A stretch of 64,000 nt of DNA from JADZEM01 sp046328125 (GTDB taxonomy: Bacteria; Chloroflexota; UBA6077; JACCZL01): the NCBI GenBank assembly GCA_046328125.1, contig JAXLXF010000014.1:96575-160574 (forward strand), in the 5' to 3' direction. This document shows, piece by piece, positions 8,348-17,902 of the stretch. Each line of letters starts with the position of its first letter. The first letter of the stretch is position 1. A model generated the notes under the pieces. That model was given only the letters and a program-made list of their open reading frames with translations. It made no database searches and was not told the DNA's origin. The position numbers and the translations under genes were made by a program.

Positions 8348-8649
8348 GGTTCACTCCTTTCGCCGTCGTCCGAGCTTCGCTCCTCGCGCTCGACCGTGAT
8401 GCTGCACTCCGTGACGAGCGCCGCCAACGCTCCCAGGGCGGCAGCCTGGGGCGCCAGCAGGACGCCGACGACGCCGACCGTGAGTGGCACCTCCAACAGC
8501 GTGTGGCCGTCGTGCTTGACGATGACACGCCTGACGTTCCCCTGGCGCACCAGCCCCTTGACCCGCGCCAGCAAGGTTTCACCGGTCTCTGTCAGCTCTT
8601 CGCGCCAGGTTCGTGTCTCCCGATCCACAGTGGGCATCGGTACGCTCAT
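8344..8649 (-). CDS. DUF4342 domain protein
   Basis: This 101-residue protein has the DUF4342 signature: an N-terminal segment TRTWREELTETGETLLARVKGLV, then GNVRRVIVKHDGHTLLEVPLTVG, a hydrophobic VGVLLAPQAAALGALAALV, and TECSITVERE. The function of the family is unknown; the apolar segment could be membrane-associated. The frame extends upstream to 8745, but a strong GGAGGTG site precedes the ATG at 8649, which is also where family similarity begins. The stop overlaps the YbaK start by four bases (ATGA). A candidate operator ends 95 bp upstream of this start. Confidence 0.82.
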   Translation of the reverse strand: MSVPMPTVDRETRTWREELTETGETLLARVKGLVRQGNVRRVIVKHDGHTLLEVPLTVGVVGVLLAPQAAALGALAALVTECSITVEREERSSDDGERSEP

Positions 8650-8743
8650 CGTGCACCTCCATCGGTATCTGGTGTAGTCGTCCACGCCGTCTCCTGTCGG
8701 CGCGGTGGCCGGATCGTCCGCCCTTTGACTATCGGGCGTGTGC

Positions 8744-8781
8744 ATTGCCGGGGTCGTTGCCGCGGGTGAACCAGAGGTTGC
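8744..8781 (-). promoter_or_regulatory. 11-bp-phased candidate operator upstream of DUF4342-ybaK
   Basis: On the plus strand the pattern is ATTGCC-N5-CGTTGC-N5-GTGAAC-N6-TTGC, 38 bp, identical in block spacing to the copies at 5000 and 15943. It ends 95 bp before the DUF4342 start. Confidence 0.65.
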
Positions 8782-8818
8782 ACGCCATCGCCTCAGCCCC
8801 TCGCCATCCCGTGAATCC

Positions 8819-8857
8819 GTTCACCCACCCGTTACGAACGGCAACGCCGCCGGCAAC
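8819..8857 (+). promoter_or_regulatory. 11-bp-phased candidate operator upstream of acs operon
   Basis: The pattern is GTTCAC-N5-CGTTAC-N5-GCAACG-N5-GGCAAC, four units spaced by exactly 11 bp. It is in the opposite orientation to the 8744 copy and lies about 100 bp before the ATG at 8961. Confidence 0.55.
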
Positions 8858-8960
8858 GCCGCTACCCGATGCTGACGATGATCGGAGCAGCGGGTCAGCA
8901 CTTCGTGACGTAGCTCCCCGCGCTTCGACGCAGAAGCGTTGGGAGGAGGCGGCTGACGAC

Positions 8961-10723
<1,763 letters not shown>

Positions 10724-10724
<1 letters not shown>

Positions 10725-11734
10725 TGACGACACAACATCTGGCATCCCCACCCATTGCCCCGGCGCCAGCGCTGGAACGGGACCACGCTCTCTCCTTGCT
10801 GCGCCAGATGCTGCTGATCCGGCGCTTCGAAGAGAAGTGCGTCGAGATGTACAGCGCGACGAAGATCCGGGGCTTCCTGCACCTGTACATCGGCGAGGAG
10901 GCCGTTGCGGCTGGCGCTGTCCCGCTCCTACGCCCGGATGACTCGGTCGTCGCGACGTACCGCGAGCACGGCCAGGCCCTCGCCCGTGGCGTCTCCGCGC
11001 GCTCGATCATGGCCGAGATGTACGGCAAGGTCGAGGGCTGCTCCCGCGGCCGGGGCGGCTCGATGCACGTCTACGACGCCGCGACGCACTTCTACGGCGG
11101 CAACGCCGTCGTCGGCGGCGGCCTGCCGCTCGCCGTGGGGGTCGCGCTGGCCGACCAGATGCGCGGCTACGACCGCGTGACCGCCTGCTTCTTTGGCGAC
11201 GGGGCCGTCGCCGAAGGCGAGTTCCACGAGTCGATGAACCTGGCGGAGCTCTGGAAGCTGCCGGTCCTGTTCTGCTGCGAGAACAACCTGTACGCGATGG
11301 GTACGGCCATCGAACGTGCCCTGTCGGAGACCGACATCACCGCCAAGGCCGCCGGCTATCGGGTGCCGGCCGAAGCCGTGGACGGCATGGACGTGCTGGC
11401 CGTCGAAGAGGCGACCCGCCGCGCGCTGGCGAAGATCCGGGCTGGCCAGGGTCCGATCCTCCTGGAGTATCGGACCTATCGCTTCCGCGCCCACTCGATG
11501 TACGACCCTGAGCTGTACCGCGTTCGGTCCGAGGTCGAGGCCTGGCGCGAGCGCGACCCACTCCTGACGTTCCCCCGGCTCCTCAAAGAGCAGGGGCTGC
11601 TCGACGACGCCACCATGGCCGAGGTCGAGCGCTCGGTGCAGGCCGAGATCGACGACGCCGTCGCGTTCGCCGAGGCCGGGCACCTGGAGCCGGTCGAGGA
11701 GCTGACCCGGTTCGTCTACACGGAGGAATCATGA
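10724..11734 (+). CDS. pdhA: 2-oxoacid (pyruvate/acetoin-type) dehydrogenase E1 component, alpha subunit
   Basis: This 336-residue protein is the thiamine-diphosphate-binding alpha subunit of an alpha2beta2 E1. The ThDP/Mg signature is GDGAVAEGEFHESMNLAELW ending in CENN. The phosphorylation-loop region YRFRAHSMYDPELYR and the start LLRQMLLIRRFEEKC are typical of PdhA/AcoA. Length and the segment GRGGSMHV are shared with acetoin and pyruvate E1-alpha, so the substrate (pyruvate, acetoin or a branched-chain oxoacid) is not resolved. It overlaps acs by one base and overlaps E1-beta by four (ATGA), indicating tight co-translation. Confidence 0.93.
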
Positions 11735-12738
11735 GCGTCAGCGTTGAGCCAACGACGATCCGGCTGACGTACCGGGAGGCGGTACGGGCCGCGATTCGTG
11801 ACGCGATCCTGCGCGACGACCGCGTCTTCCTGATGGGCGAAGACGTCGGCAAGTACGGCGGCTGCTACGCCGTCAGCAAGGGCCTGCTCGACGAGCTCGG
11901 GCCGGACAAGATCCGCGACACGCCGCTCTCGGAGTCCACCTTCGTGGGCGCGGGGATCGGCGCCGCCATGGCCGGCATGCGCCCGATCGTGGAGATCATG
12001 ACGGTCAACTTCAGCCTGTTGGCACTCGACCAGATCATGAACAACGCCGCGACGGTCCTGCACATGTCCGGCGGCCAGCTCAACGTCCCGATCGTGATCC
12101 GGATGGCGACTGGCGGCTCGCGTCAGCTGGCGGCGCAGCACTCGCACAGCCTGGAAGGGTGGTACGCCCACATCCCCGGCCTCAAGGTGCTGGCCCCGGC
12201 CACCCACGAGGACGCCAGGGGCATGCTCTGGCCGGCCCTCCAGGACCCCGATCCGGTCCTGATCTTCGAGAACGCCTACCTGTATCCGCTCGAAGGCGAG
12301 ATCGCGGCCGACCCCGGGCCGGTCGACATCAGCACGGCGAAGATCCGGCGGCCGGGCCGCGACGTCAGCCTGATCACCTACGGCGGCTCGCTCGCCAAGA
12401 CGCTCCAGGCGGCCGAGCAGCTGGCCGCCGAGGGCATCGACGCGGAGGTCCTCGACCTGCGCACCCTGCGCCCGCTCGACACCGCCGCCATCGTCGGCTC
12501 CGTCACCCGGACCCGGCGTGCCGCGATCGTGGACGAGGGCTGGCGCAGCGGCGGCATCTCGGCCGAGGTCACCGCGCGTATCATGGAGCAGGCATTCTAC
12601 GAGCTAGACGGGCCCGTCGCGCGGGTCTGTAGCGCGGAGGTGCCGATGCCGTACGCCTATCATATGGAGCAGGCGGCAATGCCACAGCCAGCCACAATTG
12701 TGGAAGCCGTCCGGAGCCTGGTAACGGGGCGCGCCTGA
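11731..12738 (+). CDS. pdhB: 2-oxoacid dehydrogenase E1 component, beta subunit
   Basis: This 335-residue transketolase-like beta subunit has MGEDVGKYGGCYAVSKGLL, DTPLSESTFVGAGIGAAMAG and the pyrimidine-domain and C-terminal domain motifs GGSLAKTLQAAEQL and EVLDLRTLRPLD. It forms the E1 heterotetramer with the preceding subunit and transfers the acyl group to the lipoyl domain of E2. Full family length. The start overlaps the E1-alpha stop. A 71-bp gap with a stable hairpin separates it from E2, the only real gap within the operon. Confidence 0.93.
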   Translation: MSVSVEPTTIRLTYREAVRAAIRDAILRDDRVFLMGEDVGKYGGCYAVSKGLLDELGPDKIRDTPLSESTFVGAGIGAAMAGMRPIVEIMTVNFSLLALDQIMNNAATVLHMSGGQLNVPIVIRMATGGSRQLAAQHSHSLEGWYAHIPGLKVLAPATHEDARGMLWPALQDPDPVLIFENAYLYPLEGEIAADPGPVDISTAKIRRPGRDVSLITYGGSLAKTLQAAEQLAAEGIDAEVLDLRTLRPLDTAAIVGSVTRTRRAAIVDEGWRSGGISAEVTARIMEQAFYELDGPVARVCSAEVPMPYAYHMEQAAMPQPATIVEAVRSLVTGRA

Positions 12739-12760
12739 GCTGGCGAGGCCGTCCCACGAC

Positions 12761-12785
12761 GGGGAGGCGGCGTGACGCCGCCTCC
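12761..12785 (+). promoter_or_regulatory. Intra-operon hairpin between E1-beta and E2
   Basis: A stem pairs GGAGGCGGCG with the following GCCGCCTCC around a short GTGAC-type loop. It lies in the 71-bp gap before the E2 GTG start, with no T-tract. It could attenuate transcription or protect the mRNA end so that E2 and ACP are made in a different ratio to E1; this is inference. Confidence 0.4.
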
Positions 12786-12809
12786 CATGACATCGAGCTG
12801 GAGTGCAGT

Positions 12810-14090
12810 GTGGCTGAGTTCGTGATGCCGTCACTGGGCGCCGACATGGAGGACGCCATCCTGGTCGCCTGGCTGGTGAAGCCCGGCGACCAGGTCGAAC
12901 GCGGCCAGGTCATCGCCGAGGTCGAGACCCAGAAGGGTGTGATCGAGATCGAGGCGTTCGAGACTGGCGTGCTCGCCGAGATCCGGGTGCAGCCAGGAGC
13001 GAAAGTGCCGGTCGGCGCGGTGCTCGCGACGATCGGCGCCGAGGGCGCACCAACGATCCCGGCGGCGCCAGCGCCACCCGCGCCAGCCGCCGCCCCGCCA
13101 GCCGAGCCGTCGCCCACCGTAGCGGCGGCGACGGCGCCAGGCCCGGCTGCCGTTCCGGCCCACATTCGGGTCTCGCCGGTCGCCCGCAAGCTGGCCGAAG
13201 AGCTCGGCGTCGATCTCAGCACGGTGACCGGCACCGGTCCCGGCGGGGCGATCCAGCGGGCAGACGTCGAGCACGCCGCCGAGGCCGCTCGCGCTACCCC
13301 GGCTGCGCCTCCGACGCCACCCGCACCCGCGCCACCCCCTCCGCCGGCGCCCGCCGAGCCGGCGGTCCCACCGGCGGCCACCCCACCAGCCGCCAGGACG
13401 CCAGCCACCCAGGCCGAGCAGCAACGGCTCGCCATGCGCGACGCCATCGCGCGGGCGATGGCCCGCTCCAAGCGCGAGATCCCCCACTACTACCTCGGCC
13501 TGGAGATCGACTTCCTGCGCGCTCAGGAGTGGCTAGCCGCCGAAAATCTCAAACGTCCCGTCGCCGAGCGCATCGTCTACGCCACCTTGCTGCTCAAGGC
13601 GGCTGCCCTGGCGGCGCGCGAAGTCCCGGAGGTGAACGGCTTCTGGGTGGACGGGGCGTTCCGCCCCAGCGAGGCCGTTCACGTCGGCGTGGCGATCTCG
13701 CTGCGCCAGGGCGGCCTGGTCGCGCCGGCGATCCATCACACCGACCTGCTGAGCCTCGACGAGCTGATGCGCGCGCTCCGCGATCTGGTCATGCGGGCGC
13801 GGACCGGCAAGCTGCGCGGCTCGGAGATGACCGATCCGACGATCACTTTGACCAACCTCGGCGAGCAGGGCGTCTCGTCGGTCAACGGCATCATCTACCC
13901 GCCACAGGTGGCGCTGGTCGGGTTCGGCGCCGTGGTGGAGCGCCCATGGGCCGTCAGCGGCCTGTTGGGCATCCGGCCGATCGTCACCGCGACGCTCGCG
14001 GCCGATCACCGCGCAAGCGACGGCCACCGAGGTGGCCTGTACCTGAGCGCCGTGAACCGGCTACTCCAGGATCCGGAGAAACTACGATGA
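12810..14090 (+). CDS. pdhC: Dihydrolipoamide acyltransferase E2 of 2-oxoacid dehydrogenase complex
   Basis: This 426-residue E2 starts with GTG at 12810. A single lipoyl domain (residues 1-75) carries the lipoylated lysine in ETQKGVIEIEA. An Ala/Pro-rich linker follows, then a peripheral subunit-binding domain (VARKLAEELGVDLSTVTGTG), a second very Ala/Pro-rich linker, and the catalytic acyltransferase domain from about residue 205. The usual active-site HxxxDG is present near the C-terminus (ADHRASDGHRGG). It would pass the acyl group from lipoate to CoA. The gene for the E3 dehydrogenase that this complex needs is not in the window. The last four bases overlap the acyl carrier protein start. 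Confidence 0.92.
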   Translation: MAEFVMPSLGADMEDAILVAWLVKPGDQVERGQVIAEVETQKGVIEIEAFETGVLAEIRVQPGAKVPVGAVLATIGAEGAPTIPAAPAPPAPAAAPPAEPSPTVAAATAPGPAAVPAHIRVSPVARKLAEELGVDLSTVTGTGPGGAIQRADVEHAAEAARATPAAPPTPPAPAPPPPPAPAEPAVPPAATPPAARTPATQAEQQRLAMRDAIARAMARSKREIPHYYLGLEIDFLRAQEWLAAENLKRPVAERIVYATLLLKAAALAAREVPEVNGFWVDGAFRPSEAVHVGVAISLRQGGLVAPAIHHTDLLSLDELMRALRDLVMRARTGKLRGSEMTDPTITLTNLGEQGVSSVNGIIYPPQVALVGFGAVVERPWAVSGLLGIRPIVTATLAADHRASDGHRGGLYLSAVNRLLQDPEKLR

Positions 14091-14338
14091 ATCAGGACAC
14101 CATCAAGCAGACTATCCTGCAGGCACTTGGCACCATCGTGCCCGAAGCTGATCTCGACAACATCGAGCCGGACCTCGAATTCCGCGAACAGCTCGACATG
14201 GACTCGATGGACTTCCTCAACTTCGTGATCGCCGTAGACCAGCAGCTCGGCGTCGAGATCCCCGAAGTGGACTATCCGAAGCTCACCACCCTGGACGACT
14301 GCATCGCCTACATCAGCGCGCGGCAGGTGACGGTGTAG
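14087..14338 (+). CDS. Free-standing acyl carrier protein
   Basis: This 83-residue acidic protein has the ACP fold. The phosphopantetheine attachment serine is in LDMDSMDFLNF, preceded by NIEPDLEFREQ, followed by the recognition helix region AVDQQLGVEIPEVDYPKLTTLDD. It is most like discrete ACPs of type II or special-purpose systems rather than the fatty-acid AcpP, judged by the DMDSMDF motif; this is a pattern judgement. Its ATG overlaps the E2 stop as ATGA, so it is the last gene of an operon for activating or generating acyl-CoA. An ACP here suggests that the acyl unit made by the dehydrogenase or the synthetase is meant for a carrier protein. No ketosynthase or other FAS gene is adjacent. 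Confidence 0.9.
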   Translation: MNQDTIKQTILQALGTIVPEADLDNIEPDLEFREQLDMDSMDFLNFVIAVDQQLGVEIPEVDYPKLTTLDDCIAYISARQVTV

Positions 14339-14402
14339 CAGCCGTCCCGCCCCACGCCGCGCAGCCTGAAGCTGTCGGTCGTGGCGGTCAATCAGTCGGG
14401 AG

Positions 14403-14429
14403 CGGCCGGCGACGACGTGTCGCCGGCCG
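14403..14429. terminator. Bidirectional terminator-like hairpin
   Basis: An 11-bp perfect stem pairs CGGCCGGCGAC with GTCGCCGGCCG around the loop GACGT. It lies between the convergent acp and USP-CBS genes, with a weak T-rich stretch (TTCCTGTCT) on the plus side. Confidence 0.65.
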
Positions 14430-14444
14430 TTCCTGTCTCGGCCG

Positions 14445-15830
14445 TCACACTCCGACAGCCGCCTCGGCCAGCATCGACTTGATGCCGGCCACGTCCTGCT
14501 CCGCCAGCGCCTTGAGCACGTCGGCCCGCGACAGGATGCCGACCGGTCGCCCGTGCCGGGTGACGGGGACGCGCCGGTACGGTAGCTCCAGGAAGATCGG
14601 CACCGCCGCTGCCAGCGGCAGCGACTCCTCGACGCTGACGACCAGATGTGACATTACCTCCCCGGCGCGCACGGTCCCGAGCAGCTCCGGCAGCGTCGGC
14701 TCGTCGGGTGCCTGCCCCGCCCGCGTCCGCGCGGTCTCCAGTTGCCAGCGCAGCAGGTCGTGCTCGGTGATCATCCCGATCAGCCGGCCGTCCGCGCCGA
14801 CCACCGGCGCGCCGCTGATCCGCCGCCGCAGCAGCCGACGGATGACCGTGTCGAGCGGCTCGTCCTCGCACACCGAGATGACGTCGCGCGTCATGACGTC
14901 CCCGACGCGGTACGCACGCCCGACCCGAGCGAGCAGCGAGCGAGCGCTCACCAGGAAGACCGGTGCCGACGCTCGGCGCACGACGTCGCTCGCGACGCTC
15001 CCCAGCCAGCCGCGCCCGGTCCCCGACATGCCGTGCGTCACCATCACGATCAGGTCGGCGGCGCTCTCGTGGGCCAGCGTAAGGATCTGACGACCCGGCT
15101 CGCCCAGGCTGACGCTGGTCTGGACGGCGAGCCGATCCCCTTCGACCGTTCCGGCGATCCCGCGAAGGTACGCCGACGCCCCGGCACGTGCTCGGTAGGT
15201 CGCTTCCGCGTCCGCGAGTGGCAGACGGCCCTCCGCCGTGTCCAGCATGTCGCCATCCGGCTCCACCACCTGCACCAGCTGCACGGTGCCGCCCCGAGCA
15301 CCCAGCTCCGTCGCCACCTCCAGTGCCCGTTCGGCCAGCGCCGAGCCGTCGAGTGGCACCAGCAGGCGGCGCAGCGACGGAGCACGACTCACCGCGTCGC
15401 TCCTGACCGGCACCAGCAGCAGCGGGACCATCGCAGCCTGGACGATCTGCTCGGCGACTCGCCCCATCGGATATTCGAGTGCCCCACCGTGACCGTGCGT
15501 CGCGATGGCGATTGCCGAGGCGTCGATCCGGTCGGCCAGGTCCAGCAGCGTCTGGGCCGGTTCGCCTTCGCAGACGGCGATCTCGACGTCGGCGCCGCCG
15601 TCGGCAAGCCGATTGCGCGTCATTTCGAGGTAGAGGCGCGCATTCTCCCAGCCTTCGACTTCCTGTGGTGATTGTCCAAACCCGTTCTGCCCACCCTCCA
15701 GTCCGGCCGGCGTGACGACCCGTGCCAGCGTGACAGCCAATCGCCGCTCGCGGGCAAGATACAGACTCCACGGCAGGACGGCCTCCGCGAGCTCAGAACC
15801 GTCCAGCGGGACCAGGAGCGAACGCAACAT
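14445..15830 (-). CDS. Double universal stress protein with C-terminal CBS pair
   Basis: This 461-residue protein has two tandem UspA domains. The first is residues 1-150 (LLVPLDGSELAEAVLP, then ATHGHGGALEYPMGRVAEQIV) and the second about 155-290 (RRLLVPLDGSALAERALEVA, then THGMSGTGRGWLGSVASDVVRR). Two CBS domains follow (DVMTRDVISVCEDEPLDTVI and EVMSHLVVSVEESLPLAAA, each ending in a GxLxGMIT/ SRADVL motif). The G-2x-G-9x-G ATP-binding pattern is visible in both Usp halves, and CBS pairs bind adenosyl ligands, so it is probably a cytosolic energy- or stress-responsive sensor. The start at 15830 is preceded by GAGGAGG; the open frame continues upstream but without family sequence. The candidate operator at 15943-15980 lies 113 bp upstream. 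Confidence 0.9.
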   Translation of the reverse strand: MLRSLLVPLDGSELAEAVLPWSLYLARERRLAVTLARVVTPAGLEGGQNGFGQSPQEVEGWENARLYLEMTRNRLADGGADVEIAVCEGEPAQTLLDLADRIDASAIAIATHGHGGALEYPMGRVAEQIVQAAMVPLLLVPVRSDAVSRAPSLRRLLVPLDGSALAERALEVATELGARGGTVQLVQVVEPDGDMLDTAEGRLPLADAEATYRARAGASAYLRGIAGTVEGDRLAVQTSVSLGEPGRQILTLAHESAADLIVMVTHGMSGTGRGWLGSVASDVVRRASAPVFLVSARSLLARVGRAYRVGDVMTRDVISVCEDEPLDTVIRRLLRRRISGAPVVGADGRLIGMITEHDLLRWQLETARTRAGQAPDEPTLPELLGTVRAGEVMSHLVVSVEESLPLAAAVPIFLELPYRRVPVTRHGRPVGILSRADVLKALAEQDVAGIKSMLAEAAVGV

Positions 15831-15942
15831 CGCCGTCCTCCTCTGTGTCGGGCACCCAAGGCCGTCTACGGCGACTCGGCGCCGACTGTGGCAGCGCGCC
15901 GACAACCGCTCCGAGCCTTCGCTCGCATTCTCCGCCGGCGGC

Positions 15943-15980
15943 GTTGCCCGCCACGTTGTGCAGCGTGAACGGGAGGTTGC
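15943..15980 (-). promoter_or_regulatory. 11-bp-phased candidate operator upstream of USP-CBS gene
   Basis: On the plus strand the pattern is GTTGCC-N5-CGTTGT-N5-GTGAAC-N6-TTGC, with the same block spacing as the other copies. It ends 113 bp before the start at 15830. Confidence 0.65.
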
Positions 15981-16013
15981 CCGCACACGCACGCGCACAC
16001 GTGGCGCCGACGC

Positions 16014-16370
16014 TCACTCCCCCGCGACGAGCCGCTCCTCTTCGTCGAAGTACGCGATGACGTGGACGCAACGGCCGAACGCCTGCCAGGCCAGCCGATG
16101 TGCCTGCGAAGGCGTCAGGTCGTAGTAGTCCAGCGTCTGCGTGTCGATGCAGCCGAGGTTGTAATTCCCAGTCAGCCGCACGTGCGCGTACGTGCGATCC
16201 GGATCCGGTGCACCCGCGTCTCTGATACGTCGGATGTCACCCGGTTCGAGCCCGGCGATCGAGTGGCCGTGCAGAATGACCTCGGGCGGCTCCTCGGGCA
16301 TCGGCGGCGGGTTCGTGGCCCGTCCGCTCGGTCCGATCCATTGGCCGTGGTACGTGTCCTGGACAATCAT
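16014..16370 (-). CDS. Conserved-looking small protein of unknown function
   Basis: This is a 118-residue protein with no domain I can name. It begins MIVQDTYHGQWIGPSGRATN, contains VILHGHSIAGLEPGDIRRIRDAG, the segment THVRLTGNYNLGC-like AHVRLTGNYNLGCI, and ends in an Asp/Glu-rich tail (AYFDEEERLVAGE). It lacks a signal peptide or membrane segment. The start was set at 16370 because GGAGGGGACC directly precedes it; the in-frame ATG four codons earlier overlaps that Shine-Dalgarno. Its ATG overlaps the stop of the upstream alpha/beta hydrolase by four bases, so the two form an operon and may act together. Confidence 0.7.
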   Translation of the reverse strand: MIVQDTYHGQWIGPSGRATNPPPMPEEPPEVILHGHSIAGLEPGDIRRIRDAGAPDPDRTYAHVRLTGNYNLGCIDTQTLDYYDLTPSQAHRLAWQAFGRCVHVIAYFDEEERLVAGE

Positions 16371-17131
16371 GGTCCCCTCCATGCGCGGGGACTGCCGCCA
16401 GCCGCCATCGACCCGCCAGCGGCGTCACGTCCGCGAGTCGTCCGACCGGTCGCGTCGGCGGCAACCGGCAGGTGGCGGACGAACCAGTCCCGTGCCTGCT
16501 TCGCGACCTCCTCCAGCGTGCCCGCCTCCTCGAACAGGTGCGTCGCGCCCGGCACGACGACGAGCGCCTTCTCGCACCCCAGCTCCGCCAGCGCCGCGCG
16601 GTTGAGCGCGATCACCAGCTCGTCGCGACCGCCGACGAGCAACAGCGTCGGCGCCTGGACCCGTGGCAGCGCCGCCCCGGCCAGGTCCGGTCGTCCGCCG
16701 CGCGACACGACCGCCCTGACCGACGCCGGGTCTTCCGCCGCCGCCAGCAACGCGGCCCCACCCCCGGTGCTCGCGCCAAAGTAGCCGACCGGGAGTCCTT
16801 GGGTCGATGGGTGCTGCTCGATCCACCCCGTCGCACCCACCAGCCGCTCGGCCAGCAGCCCGATGTCGAAGCGGAGCTCCGCCGTCTGAACGTCCACCCG
16901 CTCCTCCGCCGGCGTGAGCAGGTCGAACAGCAGCGTCGCGAGCCCGGCCTCCTGCAGCGCCCGAGCTACCATCTGGTTCCGGGGGCTGTGGCGGCTGCTC
17001 CCGCTGCCGTGGGCGAAGAGCACGACCCCGATCGCCCCATCGGGCACGGTCAGATCGCCGTCGAGCCCGACGCGACCGGCCGTGACCTGCACCGGCTGTG
17101 TGGAGAGTCTCATCACAGGATCTGCGCTCAT
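16367..17131 (-). CDS. Alpha/beta hydrolase, dienelactone-hydrolase-like
   Basis: This 254-residue alpha/beta hydrolase has the oxyanion-hole region GVVLFAHGSGSSRHSPRN, the nucleophile elbow FGASTGGGAAL with the serine in GxSxG, an acid in LLVGGRDELV and the histidine in VPGATHLFEE. The general type is a cytosolic esterase or dienelactone-hydrolase-like enzyme; no substrate is suggested. Proteins of this type are sometimes fused to phosphoribosyltransferase domains in stress loci; here it stands alone. The start at 17131 follows AAGGAGAAG, and a partial candidate operator lies at 17197-17224. The stop overlaps the next gene (ATGA). Confidence 0.88.
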   Translation of the reverse strand: MSADPVMRLSTQPVQVTAGRVGLDGDLTVPDGAIGVVLFAHGSGSSRHSPRNQMVARALQEAGLATLLFDLLTPAEERVDVQTAELRFDIGLLAERLVGATGWIEQHPSTQGLPVGYFGASTGGGAALLAAAEDPASVRAVVSRGGRPDLAGAALPRVQAPTLLLVGGRDELVIALNRAALAELGCEKALVVVPGATHLFEEAGTLEEVAKQARDWFVRHLPVAADATGRTTRGRDAAGGSMAAGGSPRAWRGP

Positions 17132-17196
17132 CGTCTTCTCCTTCCAGCCCGACGTGCTGCCTCCAATTCCTGGCATCGTTACTGTGGTCCACGCGC

Positions 17197-17224
17197 GTTG
17201 CGAGTACAGTTGCCGGACGTTGCC
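17197..17224 (-). promoter_or_regulatory. Partial 11-bp-phased candidate operator upstream of alpha/beta hydrolase
   Basis: On the plus strand the pattern is GTTGCG-N5-AGTTGC-N5-GTTGCC, three of the four units with exact 11-bp steps. It ends 66 bp before the start at 17131. The GTGAAC unit is replaced by GTTGCC, showing that GTGAAC and GTTGC are variants of the same half-site. Confidence 0.5.
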
Positions 17225-17287
17225 CGGACGTCTCAATACAGGGCCACGGCCAGGGCGGTCTCAAAATCGTGCTTGCCGCGTGTAAGC

Positions 17288-17325
17288 GTCACGGCCCGTT
17301 CACCCAGGTCAACCCTCTTGTCTAC
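17288..17325 (+). promoter_or_regulatory. Weak 11-bp-phased candidate operator upstream of adenosine-specific kinase-family gene
   Basis: The pattern is GTCA-N6-GTTCAC-N5-TCAACC-N5-GTCTAC, a weaker match in the plus orientation ending about 60 bp before the ATG at 17385. It is divergent from the copy at 17197. Confidence 0.35.
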
Positions 17326-17384
17326 GCAGCCGTCACATGCTGGCATGGAGCGTGCGCAACGTCGCCGCGCGGAAGGGTGGTCTG

Positions 17385-17879
17385 ATGGAATCCCAGCTCA
17401 CACTCGAAGTCGTGACGATCGACAAGCCCGAAGACCTGAACCTGATCCTGGGCCAGTCCCACTTCATCAAGACCGTCGAAGACCTGCACGAAGCGCTCGT
17501 CGGCGCCGTGCCAGGCATCACGTTCGGCCTCGCCTTCTGCGAGGCGTCCGAGCCACGCCTCGTACGCGCCAGCGGCACGGACGCCCGGCTCGTCGAGCTC
17601 GCCGTGCGGAACGCCCAGGCCATCGGCGCAGGCCACACGTTCACGATCTTCCTCGGCAACGCCTTCCCGCTGAACGTCCTGAACGCCGTCAAGGCCGTGC
17701 CGGAGGTCTGCTGCGTCTTCTGCGCGTCCGCGAACTCCGTCCAGGTGATCGTCGGCGTGACCGAGCAGGGGCGGGGCATCCTCGGCGTGATCGACGGGCA
17801 GCCGCCGCTCGGCGTCGAAGACGAGGCCGCGACCAACCAGCGCCGCGCCTTCCTGCGGACGATCGGCTACAAGCTCTGA
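17385..17879 (+). CDS. Adenosine-specific kinase family protein (PF04008-like)
   Basis: This 164-residue protein is full length for the family known as adenosine-specific kinase. Characteristic segments are NLILGQSHFIKTVEDLHEAL, ITFGLAFCEASEPRLVR, FTIFLGNAFPLNVLNAVKAV and the Gly-rich VGVTEQGRGILGVIDG. The family assignment comes from an archaeal and bacterial structural family; its physiological substrate remains uncertain. It is likely cytosolic, with no signal or membrane segment. The start at 17385 is preceded by AAGGGTGG. It stands next to a cluster of stress genes (USP-CBS, hydrolase) and shares a candidate operator with them. Confidence 0.85.
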   Translation: MESQLTLEVVTIDKPEDLNLILGQSHFIKTVEDLHEALVGAVPGITFGLAFCEASEPRLVRASGTDARLVELAVRNAQAIGAGHTFTIFLGNAFPLNVLNAVKAVPEVCCVFCASANSVQVIVGVTEQGRGILGVIDGQPPLGVEDEAATNQRRAFLRTIGYKL

Positions 17880-17902
17880 GACGCGGCCAGGCCGACCGCC
17901 GG

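Larger units (their letters stand above)
8650..8960. other. Divergent control region between DUF4342-ybaK and the acs-pdh-acp operon
   Basis: This 311-bp gap holds two candidate operators in opposite orientation, 8744-8781 for the DUF4342-ybaK side and 8819-8857 for the acs side, 37 bp apart. The palindrome GTGAATCCGTTCAC at 8811-8824 overlaps the second. GGGAGGAGGC at 8941-8950 is the acs ribosome binding site. Confidence 0.55.

Noticed and set aside
14339..14444. Search for a dihydrolipoamide dehydrogenase (E3) gene near the E2 gene
   Set aside because: Only a terminator hairpin is found; no E3-type FAD/NAD motif (GGGxxG with CxxxxC) is encoded anywhere in the window.
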